Shown here one piece after another: positions 25,606-34,966 of a stretch of 47,106 bases of DNA. The stretch is from Aureococcus anophagefferens. Its lineage: Eukaryota; Sar; Pelagophyceae; Pelagomonadales; Pelagomonadaceae. Both the position numbers and the translations under genes were made by a program. The stretch spans positions 2,119,149 through 2,166,254 of the forward strand of contig NW_008705567.1 of the NCBI RefSeq assembly GCF_000186865.1, read 5' to 3'. How positions within the stretch are numbered: the stretch's first letter is position 1; each line of letters starts with the position of its first letter. The notes beneath the pieces are model-generated. The model was not told where the DNA came from. It saw only the letters and a list, made by a program, of their open reading frames with translations, and ran no database searches.

Positions 25606-27039
25606 TCACTTGCGCTTCGCGAGGACGACGGCCGCGGCGGCGAGCGCGGCCGCCGCGAGGAGCGGGACGACGGCGCCGCGCGTCGCCGGCGGCGCCGCGG
25701 CGACGACGGCGAGGGGGAGCGCGTCGCCGTCGTGCATGTGGTGGGCGGCCTTGAGGGACGAGTCGCCGGCGACCTTGAGGTGCGAGTGCGCGTCCGAGAA
25801 CTCGAAGGTCACGGTCGCCTCGCCGTCGAAGCCGAAGGCCTGCTTCGCCGCGGCGACGAGGTCCTCGAAGGAGCCCGACGCGTCGACGCGGACGGACTCG
25901 CGGCCGCGCGTGAGCACGTAGCCGACGAGGGCCGCCGGCGCCGTGACCTTGGCCGGGAGGTACGCCGTCGACGAGATGCTGTTGCGGATCTCCGCCGTCT
26001 CGGGCAGGCTCGCCTCGGGGATCGCCGCCGCCGGCGGCGGCACGTCCGCGGGGTCGACGACGACGGCGTCCGCGACGGCGACGACGTCGTCGTCGTCGCC
26101 GAGGCCGCCGCTCGCCGCGCGCGGCCGCGGGCCGCCCTGGAAGAGCTCCCCGAGCCAGTCCTGGGAGCCGCCGTGGTGCACGTCCGTGGCGTCGATGAGG
26201 TCCAGCACGTCGACGACGCCCAGGGGCGCGCCCGTCGCCGCGTCGAGCACGGGCAGCGACGCGTGCTTGCCGTCGTGCATGCGGTGGAGCGCGTCGAGGA
26301 CCGTCTTCTCGCTCGACACGTGGTCCGGCCGCGCGGTCATGGCGTCGGCCGCCTTGAGCGTACCGATCGCCCGCTCGCCGCCGCCGCCGCGGACGACGCG
26401 GAGCGCGACCTTGGCGACGTCGGACTTGGAGAGGATGCCCACGAGCTCGCCGGAGCCGCCGAGCACGAGCACGGATCGCCGCGTCCGCGTGAGGCCCTCG
26501 AAGACGGCGCTGAGCGCGTCGCCGGGCGCGCAGGTCGCCGGCGGCGGCCGGTCGCGCAGCGCGTCGGCGAGGCTCGGGATCTTGAGCGACGGCGCGCCGG
26601 CCTGGAACCAGAAGCGGTTCTGCGACTTCTGCTTCCGGTCCTCGAGCACCGCGATGGCGTCGTAGAGCACCTTGGTGATGTCGAGCATGCCGCTCACGCC
26701 GCCCTCGGCGTCGAGCAGGGGCAGGTGGCGCGCGCGCTTGCTCGCCATGACGCCGAGCGCGTGCGTCGCCGTCTCGTCCGTGCGGCAGCAGAGCGGCCGC
26801 GGCGTCATGACGTCGCCGACGCGCGTCGCCGCCAGGCCCCGGCCGCCGGCGATGACCTTGATGGACACGTCCGAGTCCGTGAGGATGCCGACGAGCGCGC
26901 CCGTCTTCGCGTCCTGGACGATGCCCGCGTTCGTGCGCGCGCTCGTCATGAGCTCCGCCGCCTCGAGCACGGTCATCTCCTTGCCGAGGATGAGCGTCGG
27001 CGACGGGTGCACGTCGGCGAGCAGGCGGCGGGTGGCCAT
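25606..27039 (-). CDS. Four-CBS plus PB1 protein with C-terminal membrane anchor
   Basis: 477 residues. Two CBS pairs are visible: LILGKEMTVLEAAELM and VGDVMTPRPLCCRTDETA for the first, then CAPGDALSAVFEGL and ADAMTARPDHVSSEKTV for the second. CBS pairs bind adenosyl ligands (AMP, ATP) and act as energy sensors. A PB1-like ubiquitin-fold domain follows (about 370-450; VRVDASGSFEDLVAAAKQAF, then VTFEFSDAHSHL). The protein ends in a tail anchor (VVPLLAAAALAAAAVVLAKRK). This is the layout of plant CBSCBSPB proteins, whose function is poorly known. The start ATG at 27039 gives the family's usual beginning just before CBS1. The PB1 domain suggests it docks a partner on an organelle or ER surface; that is inference. 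Confidence 0.85.
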   Translation of the reverse strand: MATRRLLADVHPSPTLILGKEMTVLEAAELMTSARTNAGIVQDAKTGALVGILTDSDVSIKVIAGGRGLAATRVGDVMTPRPLCCRTDETATHALGVMASKRARHLPLLDAEGGVSGMLDITKVLYDAIAVLEDRKQKSQNRFWFQAGAPSLKIPSLADALRDRPPPATCAPGDALSAVFEGLTRTRRSVLVLGGSGELVGILSKSDVAKVALRVVRGGGGERAIGTLKAADAMTARPDHVSSEKTVLDALHRMHDGKHASLPVLDAATGAPLGVVDVLDLIDATDVHHGGSQDWLGELFQGGPRPRAASGGLGDDDDVVAVADAVVVDPADVPPPAAAIPEASLPETAEIRNSISSTAYLPAKVTAPAALVGYVLTRGRESVRVDASGSFEDLVAAAKQAFGFDGEATVTFEFSDAHSHLKVAGDSSLKAAHHMHDGDALPLAVVAAAPPATRGAVVPLLAAAALAAAAVVLAKRK

Positions 27040-27188
27040 CGTGTTGTTCTTGAATGGGCCGAGGCTAGTTGGTGATGCGATCTGGAGAGCGCCAGTCAGC
27101 GGCTATCCGCATAAGCTTCGAAAGGCTAGGAAAGCCGAGGCAAGAAATCGGCGAAGCCTTCAAGATTGAACGAAGGTTTGAAGTGCCT

Positions 27189-28607
27189 TTACTGCAACCC
27201 CGCGAGCTCGTCGTCCGTGTAGAGCGCGCAGCCGAGGCGGCGCTCGAGGATCTTCACGTACATCTTCGCGGCGACGGGGATGATGTTGTCGTTGAAGTCG
27301 TAGGCCGTCGCGTGGCACATGCAGTTGGAGCGGAGGGCCGACGCGGCGCCGACCTTGGCCGCCTTGGCCGCCGGCACCTTGGCGCACACCTCGGGCAGAT
27401 TCACGTCGAGCGCCGCGAGCTTCGTCACGGCGTCCTCCTTGCCGCCGACGAAAAAAAAGCAGCCGGGAACGCCGCCCATCTTCTCGTCGATGAGGTACGC
27501 GAAGTCCTCGGCGCCGAGCATGGGCAGCCCCGCGGCCGACACGGGCAGCCCCAGGTCGCCCGCGGCGGCGACGACGTGGTCGTAGGACGCGGCGTGGTTG
27601 AAGACCACCGGGTACCTGGGAAGATGGGCGTTCGTGGAAACTCAGAGAAAGTACACTGACCCCGGGGGGCACATGGAGTCGATCTTCACCTCCGCCGTCG
27701 CGCCGTAGCCCGCCGCGACGCCCGCGCTGACCTCGGTGATGCGCTTCTCGATCAAGTCGAAGACCGCCGGGTCGAGGTCGCGGATCGTGCCCTTCAACAC
27801 GGCCGAATCCGGCAGCACGTTCGTCGCCTCGCCCGCGTGGAACTGCGTCACGGAGACGACCGCGTTCTCGTCGGACCGCGTCGACCGGGACGTGATGGTG
27901 TGCAGCGCCTGCACGACGGCGCTGCCGGCGAGGACCGCGTCGACGCCCGCGTGGGGCTGGGACGCGTGACACCCACTGCCTTTCACGATGATGGTGAACT
28001 CGGACACGTGGGCCATGAGCGCCCCCGGCTTGACGTGGACCTCGCCGAGCGGGAACGACGGCCAGTTGTGGAAGCCGTAGCACTCGTCGACGCCCTCCAG
28101 GGCGCCGTCCATGATCATGGGCAGCGCGCCGCCGGGCCCCTCCTCGGCCGGCTGGAAGAGCAGGCGCACGCTCGCGCCCGCGGGCAGCCGGTCTTTGCGC
28201 CGCGCGACGAGGGCCGCCGCGAGCACGAGCGACGCCATGTGGCCGTCGTGGCCGCACATGTGCGCGACGCCCTCGTGCCGCGACCGGTGCGCCAGGCACT
28301 CGTTCTTCTCCGTCATGCGCAGCGCGTCCATGTCCGACCGGAGCGCGACGCAGCGGACCGCGTTTTTGTCGGTCGGAGGCTTCTTCCCGACGGGCCCCGC
28401 GATGTCGGCGACCAAGCCCGTCTCCGCGCAGGTCCGCGCGTCCGCGCAGACGTCGAGCTCCGCGAGCACCGCCCGGATGCGCCGCTGCGTCTCCTTCTCC
28501 TCGAAGCCGGGCTCCGGGTAGGCGTGGAGCTCGCGCCGCAGCGCCACGGCGCGCCGCACGAGCGCGGCGAGCGGGTCGTCGACCTTGCGCTTCTTCGAGG
28601 CCGACAT
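27189..28607 (-). CDS. M20-family amidohydrolase (IAA-amino-acid hydrolase / hippuricase-like)
   Basis: Two exons (28607-27661 and 27615-27189) joined across a 45-nt intron. A metallo-amidohydrolase that removes N-acyl groups from amino acids or amino-acid conjugates. Metal ligands and catalytic motifs are present: AHMCGHDGHMA, the QPAEEGPGGA catalytic Glu, GFHNWP, and the C-terminal GAEDFAYL. The lid domain includes GSGCHASQPHAGVD. The splice rebuilds PPG-YPVVFNHA, which matches the family consensus. The N-terminus MSASKKRKVDDP resembles a nuclear localisation signal (KKRKV) but might be coincidence. Length about 457 residues is normal. The start ATG at 28607 is the only one close to the conserved RRELHAYPEPGF. 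Confidence 0.92.
27616..27660 (-). other. 45-nt GT-AG intron in the M20 gene
   Basis: On the minus strand the intron begins GTCAGTGTAC and ends CCCATCTTCCCAG, with a pyrimidine-rich acceptor. It sits in phase 2, splitting a glycine codon. It bears no likeness to the introners of the channel gene, apart from the shared G^GT...AG^GT boundary. Confidence 0.85.
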
Positions 28608-28929
28608 GGTGTCCTGACGAGCTTCTCGGCGGGGCAGCGGTCGACGCCAGGCGACGGACGCGGACGACGGCTGTGGTGCCAGGCGACGGCTGTGGGTGCC
28701 AGGCGGCGGACGACGGCTGTGGTGGGCGGCCTCGCGCTCGCGCCGACATTGCCGCAGCCTCGCCGCCGACGCCGTCGCGCACCTCGCCGTCGCCCGCGAC
28801 CGCGCGCCCGCCGTCGCCGCGCCGCGACCGTGCACGCGCGCCGTCGCCGCGCCGCGACCGCCGATTCTCCCGCCGCGCCGCGGGTTCCCGCCGCGCCGCG
28901 CCGCCGAGACAGCAGATAGGCAGCAAAAC
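28608..28929. promoter_or_regulatory. Divergent promoter region, M20 amidohydrolase / SYF1, with short repeats
   Basis: This 322-bp region between two divergent starts holds two sets of direct repeats. GGTGCCAGGCG-type units with CGACGGCTGTGG recur around 28640-28720. GCCGTCGCCGCGCCGCGACC occurs twice with a 30-bp period (about 28810-28860). The plus frame is open through it but has no coding look. Confidence 0.45.
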
Positions 28930-31584
28930 ATGCCCGCGACGCCCGCTCAGCGCCTCGAGGCGCTGCTCGCGGGCGTGGACCACTGCGCCCACGAGGCGGA
29001 GGTGACGCGGAACCCCTTCAGCGTCAAGGCCTGGCTCGCGTACCTCGAGGCGAAGAACGACAGCGCGCACGGCGAGCGGCGGCTCATCTTCGAGCGCGCG
29101 CTCCGGCTCGTGCCGCGGAGCTACAAGCTCTGGTACGCGTACCTCGGCGAGCTCGAGGTCGCCGTGCGCGACCGCTGGACGACGAGCGGCCGCGCGAAGA
29201 CGCTCGTCGGCGCCTACGAGCGCGCGCTCCTGTCGTGCAACAAGTTCCCGCGGATCTGGCTCGACTACCTCGCGTGTCTACGGAAGATGGGCCTCGGGAG
29301 CGAGGTGCGGCGCGCCTTCGACCGCTGCCTCATGGCGCTGCCGATCACGCAGCACCACCACGTCTGGCCCGAGTTTGTGGAATGGGCGTCGGAGTTCGGC
29401 GTCGTCGAGGCCGCGGTCATCGCGCACCGGCGCTGGGTCATGTACGAGCCCAACGGCCGCGAGGCCTTCGTGGACTACCTCGCGGCCCAGGGCCGCCACG
29501 GCGACGCCATCGTCGAGCTCGTCAAGATCTGCGAGGACGACGACTTCGCCTCCCCGTCGGGCAAGAGCCGGCACCAGTTGTGGATGCGGCTCTGCGACCT
29601 CTGCGCGGCGCACCCCGAGGCCGCGCCGCGGTCCCTGGACGTGGACGCGTTGATTCGCAGCGGCCTCGCGCGCTTCACGGACGAGGTGGGCAAGCTCTGG
29701 TGCAAGCTCGCGGACTACTACATCCGTTTGGGCGACTTCGAGGACGCGCGCGACGTCTACGAGGAGGCCGTGACGACGGTCGTCACGGTGCGCGACTTCT
29801 CCCTGGCGTTCGACGCCTACGCCCAGTTCGAGGAGAGCGTCATCGCGGCGAAGATGAAATTGCTGGAGGACGGCGGCGGCGACTCCGAGGAGGAGGAGGC
29901 GCCGCCCGACATCGGCACGTTCCGCGTCACGGACGAGCTCGACCTCGAGCTGCGCCTCGCGCGCCTCGAGCGCCTCATGACGCGGCGGCCGCTGCTCTTG
30001 AGCTCCGTCGTGCTGCGCCAGAACCCGCACAACGTCAAGGAGTGGCACGCGCGCGCCGCGCTCGTCGCCGACGACCCCGCGGAGGCCGTCGCGTGCTACG
30101 GCGACGCGGTCAAGACCGTGGACCCGGCGCGGGCCACGGGCAAGGTCGAATCGCTGTGGATCGCCTTCGCGCGCTACTACGAGGACCGCGGCGACCTGGC
30201 GAACGCGCGCGTCGTCTTCGACAAGGCGTGCGCGGCGGACTTTCGCGGCGCGGACGACCTCGCGGCCGTCTACTGCGCGTGGGCGGAGATGGAGCTGCGG
30301 GGCGGCCACCACGACGCGGCGCTCGACGTCGCGCGGCGCGCCTGCGTCGAGCCGCCGGCGCTCGCGCGGCGGCGCCGCGGCGGCGGCGGCGCCGCCGCGG
30401 CGGCGGCCGACCGCGTGCACCGCAACCCCAAGGTCTGGGCGCTCTACCTCGACCTCGAGGAGTCCCTGGGCACGCTCGAGGAGGCGCGCGCGGCCTACGA
30501 CCGCTGCCTCGAATTGAAGGTCGCGACGCCGGCCATCGTCCTCAACTACGCGCGCATGCTCGACGACGCCGGTTACCACGAGGCGTCCTTCGGCGCCTAC
30601 GAGAGAGGCGTCGCGCTCTTCCGCTGGCCCCACGTGCGCGAGCTCTGGTCCGCCTACCTCGGCGCCTTCGTGGCGCGCTTCGGCGGCTCGAAATTGGAGC
30701 GCGCGCGCGACCTCTACGAGCAGGCGCTCCGGAAGGCGCCGCCCGCGGACGCGGCGAAGCTCTACGTCGACTACGCGAAGCTCGAGGAGACGCACGGCCT
30801 CGCGCGGCGCGCCGCCGCCGTCTACGAGCGCGCGGCCCAGGCCGCGCCGGACGAGGCCCAGTTCGACGCCTACGCGCTCTACGCGGCGAAAGTGGAACGC
30901 GCGTTCGGCGCCGCCAAGGCGCGGCCCGTCTACGAGGCCGCCGTCGCCGCGCTCCGCCGCGACGGCGACGTCACGCGCATGTGCCTCAAGTTCGCGGCGT
31001 TGGAGCGGGCGCTCGGCGAGGTCGACCGCGCGCGCGGCGTGCTCGCGCACGGCGCGCAGTTCGCCGACCCGAACCTCGACGACCACTACTGGGCGACGTG
31101 GCGCGACTTCGAGGTGCACCACGGCAACGAGGACACGTTCCGCGACATGCTGCGCGTGAAGCGGTCCGTGGAGACGGCGCGGAGCGGCGCGGTCTACGCG
31201 GCGGACAACCTCCTCAAGACGGACATGCCCGTGATGACGGACGCGGAGGCGCGCGCGAAGCTCGACGGCGGCGGCGCCGGCGACGACGCGGGCCGCGGCG
31301 TCAAGCGCGGCGCGGACGAGGGCGGCGCGGCGGAGACGGAGATGGAGGCGCTCGAGCGCCAGGCCGCGCGCATCGTCGACGCCGCGGCCGCCGCGCCGCA
31401 GGCCAAGGCCGCGGACCCCAACGAGATCGACCTCGACGACGACGACGACGACGACGAGGGCGAGGGGACCCTCGTGGGCCTCGCGGTGAAGCCCATCCCC
31501 GCCGCCGTCTTCGGCTCCGCCGCGGACCAGCGCGGCGAGGAGGCGGACGTCGGCGCGCTCGCGCGCTTCCGCGCCAAGGCGTAA
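28930..31584 (+). CDS. SYF1: Pre-mRNA splicing factor SYF1 / XAB2
   Basis: 884 residues; human XAB2 has 855. A scaffold of HAT (half-TPR) repeats in the NineTeen complex, needed in the activated spliceosome and, in animals, for transcription-coupled repair. Recognised from RNPFSVKAWLAYLEAK, LPRSYKLWYAYL-type repeats, ITQHHHVWPEFVEWA, and the central RQNPHNVKEWHAR. HAT aromatic and proline positions recur to about residue 760. The C-terminus is acidic with a run of seven or more Asp (31434-31455). A Gly/Ala-rich insert sits near 30370-30410. The start ATG at 28930 (aaacATGcc) directly precedes conserved sequence. No introns. Confidence 0.93.
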   Translation: MPATPAQRLEALLAGVDHCAHEAEVTRNPFSVKAWLAYLEAKNDSAHGERRLIFERALRLVPRSYKLWYAYLGELEVAVRDRWTTSGRAKTLVGAYERALLSCNKFPRIWLDYLACLRKMGLGSEVRRAFDRCLMALPITQHHHVWPEFVEWASEFGVVEAAVIAHRRWVMYEPNGREAFVDYLAAQGRHGDAIVELVKICEDDDFASPSGKSRHQLWMRLCDLCAAHPEAAPRSLDVDALIRSGLARFTDEVGKLWCKLADYYIRLGDFEDARDVYEEAVTTVVTVRDFSLAFDAYAQFEESVIAAKMKLLEDGGGDSEEEEAPPDIGTFRVTDELDLELRLARLERLMTRRPLLLSSVVLRQNPHNVKEWHARAALVADDPAEAVACYGDAVKTVDPARATGKVESLWIAFARYYEDRGDLANARVVFDKACAADFRGADDLAAVYCAWAEMELRGGHHDAALDVARRACVEPPALARRRRGGGGAAAAAADRVHRNPKVWALYLDLEESLGTLEEARAAYDRCLELKVATPAIVLNYARMLDDAGYHEASFGAYERGVALFRWPHVRELWSAYLGAFVARFGGSKLERARDLYEQALRKAPPADAAKLYVDYAKLEETHGLARRAAAVYERAAQAAPDEAQFDAYALYAAKVERAFGAAKARPVYEAAVAALRRDGDVTRMCLKFAALERALGEVDRARGVLAHGAQFADPNLDDHYWATWRDFEVHHGNEDTFRDMLRVKRSVETARSGAVYAADNLLKTDMPVMTDAEARAKLDGGGAGDDAGRGVKRGADEGGAAETEMEALERQAARIVDAAAAAPQAKAADPNEIDLDDDDDDDEGEGTLVGLAVKPIPAAVFGSAADQRGEEADVGALARFRAKA

Positions 31585-31647
31585 TCGAGACAAAAGGGCC
31601 TATACACTCGGGGAAGGGAACAGCAGAGGTCGCGGGCGGGTCGGGGG

Positions 31648-32376
31648 CTAGCCGGAGAAGTGGTCGTCGGTTGCTTTGGCAGCGGCGAGCGCGCGGTGCG
31701 CGGCGCGCGCGGCCTCGAGGCTCGCGTCGGGCTCCGGCGCGGCGCCCGGGCCGTCGTCGTCGGACGACGAGGCTTGCGGCGGCGGGGCGCCCTTGCGGCG
31801 CGGCGGCGGCGGCGGCTGGTCGCGGTGCGCGACGACGAAGAGCTCGACGTCCGTGATGACCTCCTCGTCGCTCTCCGGGTCGAGGTCCGTGCCGTCCCAG
31901 GACGCGGACCGGCTCGACGCGATGGCGCGCGTGCTCGTGAGCTGCGGGTAGGCGACGCCCGTGCAGCCGACGGAGCAGCCGAGGTAGGAGAAAAGCCAGT
32001 CGCTCTGGGGCTCCTCGACCTCCGGGAGCCGCCGCCCGGCGATGACCTCGGCCTCGACGGCCGCGCGCCGCTCGAAGTCGTCCAGGCGGCGCTTCTCGAA
32101 CTCGTCGAGGCGCAGCGTGTCGAGGCGCGACGCGCTGCCCGACCGCTCGCGCGGCGCCTCGGGCCCCGGGCCCTTCTTGCGCCGCCGCGGCCGCGGCCGC
32201 CGCCGACCCTCGGCCGCGAGCTCCTTCAGCGTGTCCGTCGCGCGCTCGCCGACCTGGCTCCGCGGGCTCCGCGGGTCCGGCTTGTCGGGCGCGTCCGGCG
32301 GGTCGTAGGGCTTGGCGATGGGGCTCATGCGGCCCCCGCCGGGCAGGCCGCCCACGACCTGGTCGTAGGTGGCCAT
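31648..32376 (-). CDS. Hypothetical protein, 242 residues
   Basis: Not recognised. From ATG 32376 the protein begins MATYDQVVGGLPGGGRMSPI. It has a Pro/Asp-rich segment, a basic stretch (RRRPRPRRRKKGPG) that could be a nuclear signal, a short charged helix (LDEFEKRRLDDFERRAA), and one plausibly folded core around SDWLFSYLGCSVGCTGVAYP. The C-terminal third is Pro/Ser/Asp-rich and ends AKATDDHFSG. Base use matches the neighbours, and the frame's amino-acid makeup (Tyr, Trp, Phe, Asp present) supports coding, unlike the other frames here. It is convergent with SYF1 (63 bp apart) and divergent from the carboxylesterase. I assign no function. Confidence 0.6.
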   Translation of the reverse strand: MATYDQVVGGLPGGGRMSPIAKPYDPPDAPDKPDPRSPRSQVGERATDTLKELAAEGRRRPRPRRRKKGPGPEAPRERSGSASRLDTLRLDEFEKRRLDDFERRAAVEAEVIAGRRLPEVEEPQSDWLFSYLGCSVGCTGVAYPQLTSTRAIASSRSASWDGTDLDPESDEEVITDVELFVVAHRDQPPPPPRRKGAPPPQASSSDDDGPGAAPEPDASLEAARAAHRALAAAKATDDHFSG

Positions 32377-32551
32377 GGCGGGACGAGGACTGCGGCGGAG
32401 GTTGATGCTCCCACGCGGACGGGAGAGCTGCAGCCCAGCCGCTCCTTCCACGGCTGAGATCACCTTGCAAGGCGCAGCTCTCGTTGATGCAGTTACGAAT
32501 GAGATTGAGGTTTTGCATGCAGCTCTGCGTATATCGATTCGCGGATCCATA
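32377..32551. promoter_or_regulatory. Divergent promoter region, hypothetical gene / carboxylesterase
   Basis: 175 bp, clearly lower in GC near the esterase start (gagattgaggttttgcatgc and tatatcgattc), which is a plausible core promoter. No defined box is certain. Confidence 0.4.
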
Positions 32552-34801
32552 ATGCGCGCCCGCCTCGTTCTCGCGCTGCCCGCGGCGGCGCTCGCGTCGA
32601 GGTGCCCGGCTCGGAAGACGCGCTCGGAATGCCTCGTGTTCCGGTTCCAGGACCATTGCGTCTGGGATACGATGTCCGGCTGCGTCGACGACGTGCCCTG
32701 CGAGGCGCGGGACGGCGACCGCTGCGAGTACGAATTGACGAGCAGCATGGAGTCCTGGGACGCGTCGCGGAACCGCTGCTTCCTGGACGGGGCGCGGGGC
32801 TGCCGCGCGACGGACGAGTGCCTCGGCGTCGACTCGGCGCTCGCGTGCGCCGCCGGGGGCTGCGAGTGGCAAAGGCGCTGTAGCCCCGCGGACCTGCGCA
32901 ACTTCCCGGGGCCGGGGCACTGCGCGCGGGTCTGCGTGCCGCCGGGCACGCCGCCGCAGCGCGCGAGCGAGGAGCCGGAGACGGGCACGCCGCCGCAGCG
33001 CGCGAGCGAGGAGCCGGAGACGGGCACGCCGCCGCAGCGCGCGAGCGAGGAGCCGGAGACGTGCGCCAAAAAGTCGCACCGATGCTCTCGCGAAGCGCCG
33101 AAGCTCGCGTGCTGCCCCGGGCTCGCGTGCAAAAGCTTCGCGACCGGCGGCGACATCTGCGTCGCGCCCGAAGCGGCGGCGCCCGACGCGCCGACGGCCG
33201 ACGCGGCGGCGGCCGACGCGCCGACGGCCGACGCGCCGACGGCGACGACGACGGGCGGCCGCGTGTCCGGGACGGCGTACGGGGCCGTCGACTTCTTCGG
33301 CGGCGTGCCCTACGCGTCGGCGCCCGTCGGCGAGCTGCGCTGGGCGCCGCCGACGGCCGTGGCCTGGAGCGGGACCTTCGAGGCCCAGCTCTACGGCGCG
33401 GGCTGCGTCCAGTCGCTCGACGCGCTCCTCTTCGACGGCACCGCGCGCTGCGCGAGCCGGTCCCGCGACGGCGCGTGCCGCGGCGTCTCCGAGGACTGCC
33501 TCAACGCCAACGTCTGGGCGCCGTCGGCGCCGGCGCCGCCGCGGGCGGTCATGGTCTGGATCCACGGCGGCTGCTTCGTCTCCGGGTCGAACGCGGCCGC
33601 GGCCTACGACGGATTCGAACTGTCGAGCTCCGGCGACGTCGTCGTCGTGTCCGTCAACTACCGCCTCGGCGCGCTGGGGTTCCTCGGGTCGGAGAGGCTC
33701 CGGTCGCGCGACCCGAAAGGCACGACCGGCAACTACGGCCTCCTCGACACGATCTTCGCGCTCGAGTGGGTCCGGGACAACGCGGCGGCCTTCGGGGGCG
33801 ACGCCAGCCGCGTCACGATCTTCGGGCAGTCGTCGGGCGCGGGCAGCGTGAGCCATCTCCTGGCCATCGAACGCGCGTGGCCCCTGTTCCACCGGGCGAT
33901 CCTCGAGAGCGGCAGCGGGTCGTTCTGGACCTACCAGGACATGGCCGCGGCCGAGGGCAACTTCCGCGCGGCCGCGACCGCCGCCGCGTGCGGCGCGGCG
34001 GCGGACGCCGTCCCCTGCCTCCTCAACGCGTCGTCCGCGACGCTCGCGGCCGCGGTGACCGTCGTGCCCTGCCGCGACGCCTGCACCTGGGCGCCGGCCA
34101 TCGACGACGCGCTCGTGAAGGGGCGCGTCGTCCGCCGCGCGCGCCAGGGCCTGCTGCGGCCGAACACGAGCACGATCAGCGGCTTCAACTTGAACGACGG
34201 CGCGATGTTCGTGCCCGGGTATCCGGCCGCGCTCGAGGGCATGGACGGGAAGGGGCTGGAGGACTACTTCCGGACGAGGTTCGACTCGGAGCACGTCGCG
34301 GCGCTCGACGCGCTCTTCCCCGTGCCCGGCGGCTTCCCGGGCGCCGACGGCCGCGGCTACAGCTCCGACTTTTACGCCGCGCAGCGGTGCGAGACGGACT
34401 ACAACTATGCGTGCAACGCGTTCTGGCTGAGCGAGGCCGCGGAGCGGAGCTGGATCTACCACTTCGTCGAGCCGACCTACCTCGGCCTCGCGCTCCACGC
34501 CGCGGAGATCGAGTACGTCTTCGGCACGCTACCGGACCCGACGCCGGCCCAGGCGGCCGTCTCCGCGAACATGCGCGGCTGGTGGGCCAACTTCGCCAAG
34601 GCCGGCGACCCGAACGGCGCCGGGCTCCCGGCGTGGCCCGCGTGGGCGGACGCGACGGGCTTCGCCGTGCTCAACGTCAGCGCGGCGCCCGCGGTCTACC
34701 GCGTCCCCACCGACGCCTACCCCGGCTGCGCCTGGTTCGATGCCAACTACGACTACCTCTCGGGCTGCCTGCCCCGGAACGACGACGACGCGTCGCCGTA
34801 G
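32552..34801 (+). CDS. Secreted carboxylesterase/cholinesterase-type hydrolase with Cys-rich N-terminus
   Basis: 749 residues. A signal peptide (MRARLVLALPAAALAS) is followed by a Cys-rich domain to about residue 130. Three exact copies of a 13-residue repeat (GTPPQRASEEPET) and a second Cys-rich patch come next, then a linker of APTAD units, and the type-B carboxylesterase fold (about 235-745). The nucleophile is Ser427 in GQSSG; other hallmarks are EDCLNANVW, WIHGGCF and GNYGLLD. The catalytic His lies in HAAEIEYVFG. The acid position reads GFNLNDG, Asp where Glu is common (as in some family members). Secreted ester hydrolase is a safe call; substrate is not. The frame is open upstream to 32369 but lacks coding character there. 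Start ATG 32552 gives the signal peptide. Confidence 0.88.
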   Translation: MRARLVLALPAAALASRCPARKTRSECLVFRFQDHCVWDTMSGCVDDVPCEARDGDRCEYELTSSMESWDASRNRCFLDGARGCRATDECLGVDSALACAAGGCEWQRRCSPADLRNFPGPGHCARVCVPPGTPPQRASEEPETGTPPQRASEEPETGTPPQRASEEPETCAKKSHRCSREAPKLACCPGLACKSFATGGDICVAPEAAAPDAPTADAAAADAPTADAPTATTTGGRVSGTAYGAVDFFGGVPYASAPVGELRWAPPTAVAWSGTFEAQLYGAGCVQSLDALLFDGTARCASRSRDGACRGVSEDCLNANVWAPSAPAPPRAVMVWIHGGCFVSGSNAAAAYDGFELSSSGDVVVVSVNYRLGALGFLGSERLRSRDPKGTTGNYGLLDTIFALEWVRDNAAAFGGDASRVTIFGQSSGAGSVSHLLAIERAWPLFHRAILESGSGSFWTYQDMAAAEGNFRAAATAAACGAAADAVPCLLNASSATLAAAVTVVPCRDACTWAPAIDDALVKGRVVRRARQGLLRPNTSTISGFNLNDGAMFVPGYPAALEGMDGKGLEDYFRTRFDSEHVAALDALFPVPGGFPGADGRGYSSDFYAAQRCETDYNYACNAFWLSEAAERSWIYHFVEPTYLGLALHAAEIEYVFGTLPDPTPAQAAVSANMRGWWANFAKAGDPNGAGLPAWPAWADATGFAVLNVSAAPAVYRVPTDAYPGCAWFDANYDYLSGCLPRNDDDASP
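32945..33061 (+). repeat. Three perfect 39-bp tandem repeats inside the esterase gene
   Basis: Units 32945-32983, 32984-33022 and 33023-33061, each 13 codons (GTPPQRASEEPET), appear identical at the DNA level. That implies recent expansion or ongoing homogenisation. They form a hydrophilic stalk between two Cys-rich segments. Confidence 0.9.
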
Positions 34802-34966
34802 GCGCCCCGGTAGTTACGATGCACTCACGCGATCCTGCAGCAGGTGGCAACTTGAATATCAACGAACGTTGGAAAACCAGATGTCAACCTTTCCCACGAA
34901 CATCCATGCAAACGCAGGGTTTCACTTGAACTTCAACTTTAAGAGCTTGCCTTAGGCGAGCGAGGC
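34802..34966. other. Short spacer, esterase to TARBP1-like gene
   Basis: 165 bp, one of the most AT-rich stretches of the window (aacttgaatatcaacgaacg, then ttcaactttaag). It carries the esterase 3' UTR and the next gene's promoter. I see nothing else. Confidence 0.4.

Noticed and set aside
31301..34498. Very long minus-strand open frame (1,065 codons) opposite SYF1 and the esterase
   Set aside because: Arg/Ala/Pro-rich with no recognisable domain; long antisense frames are expected in DNA this GC-rich. The same applies to the frames opposite the myotubularin, channel and RhoGEF genes.
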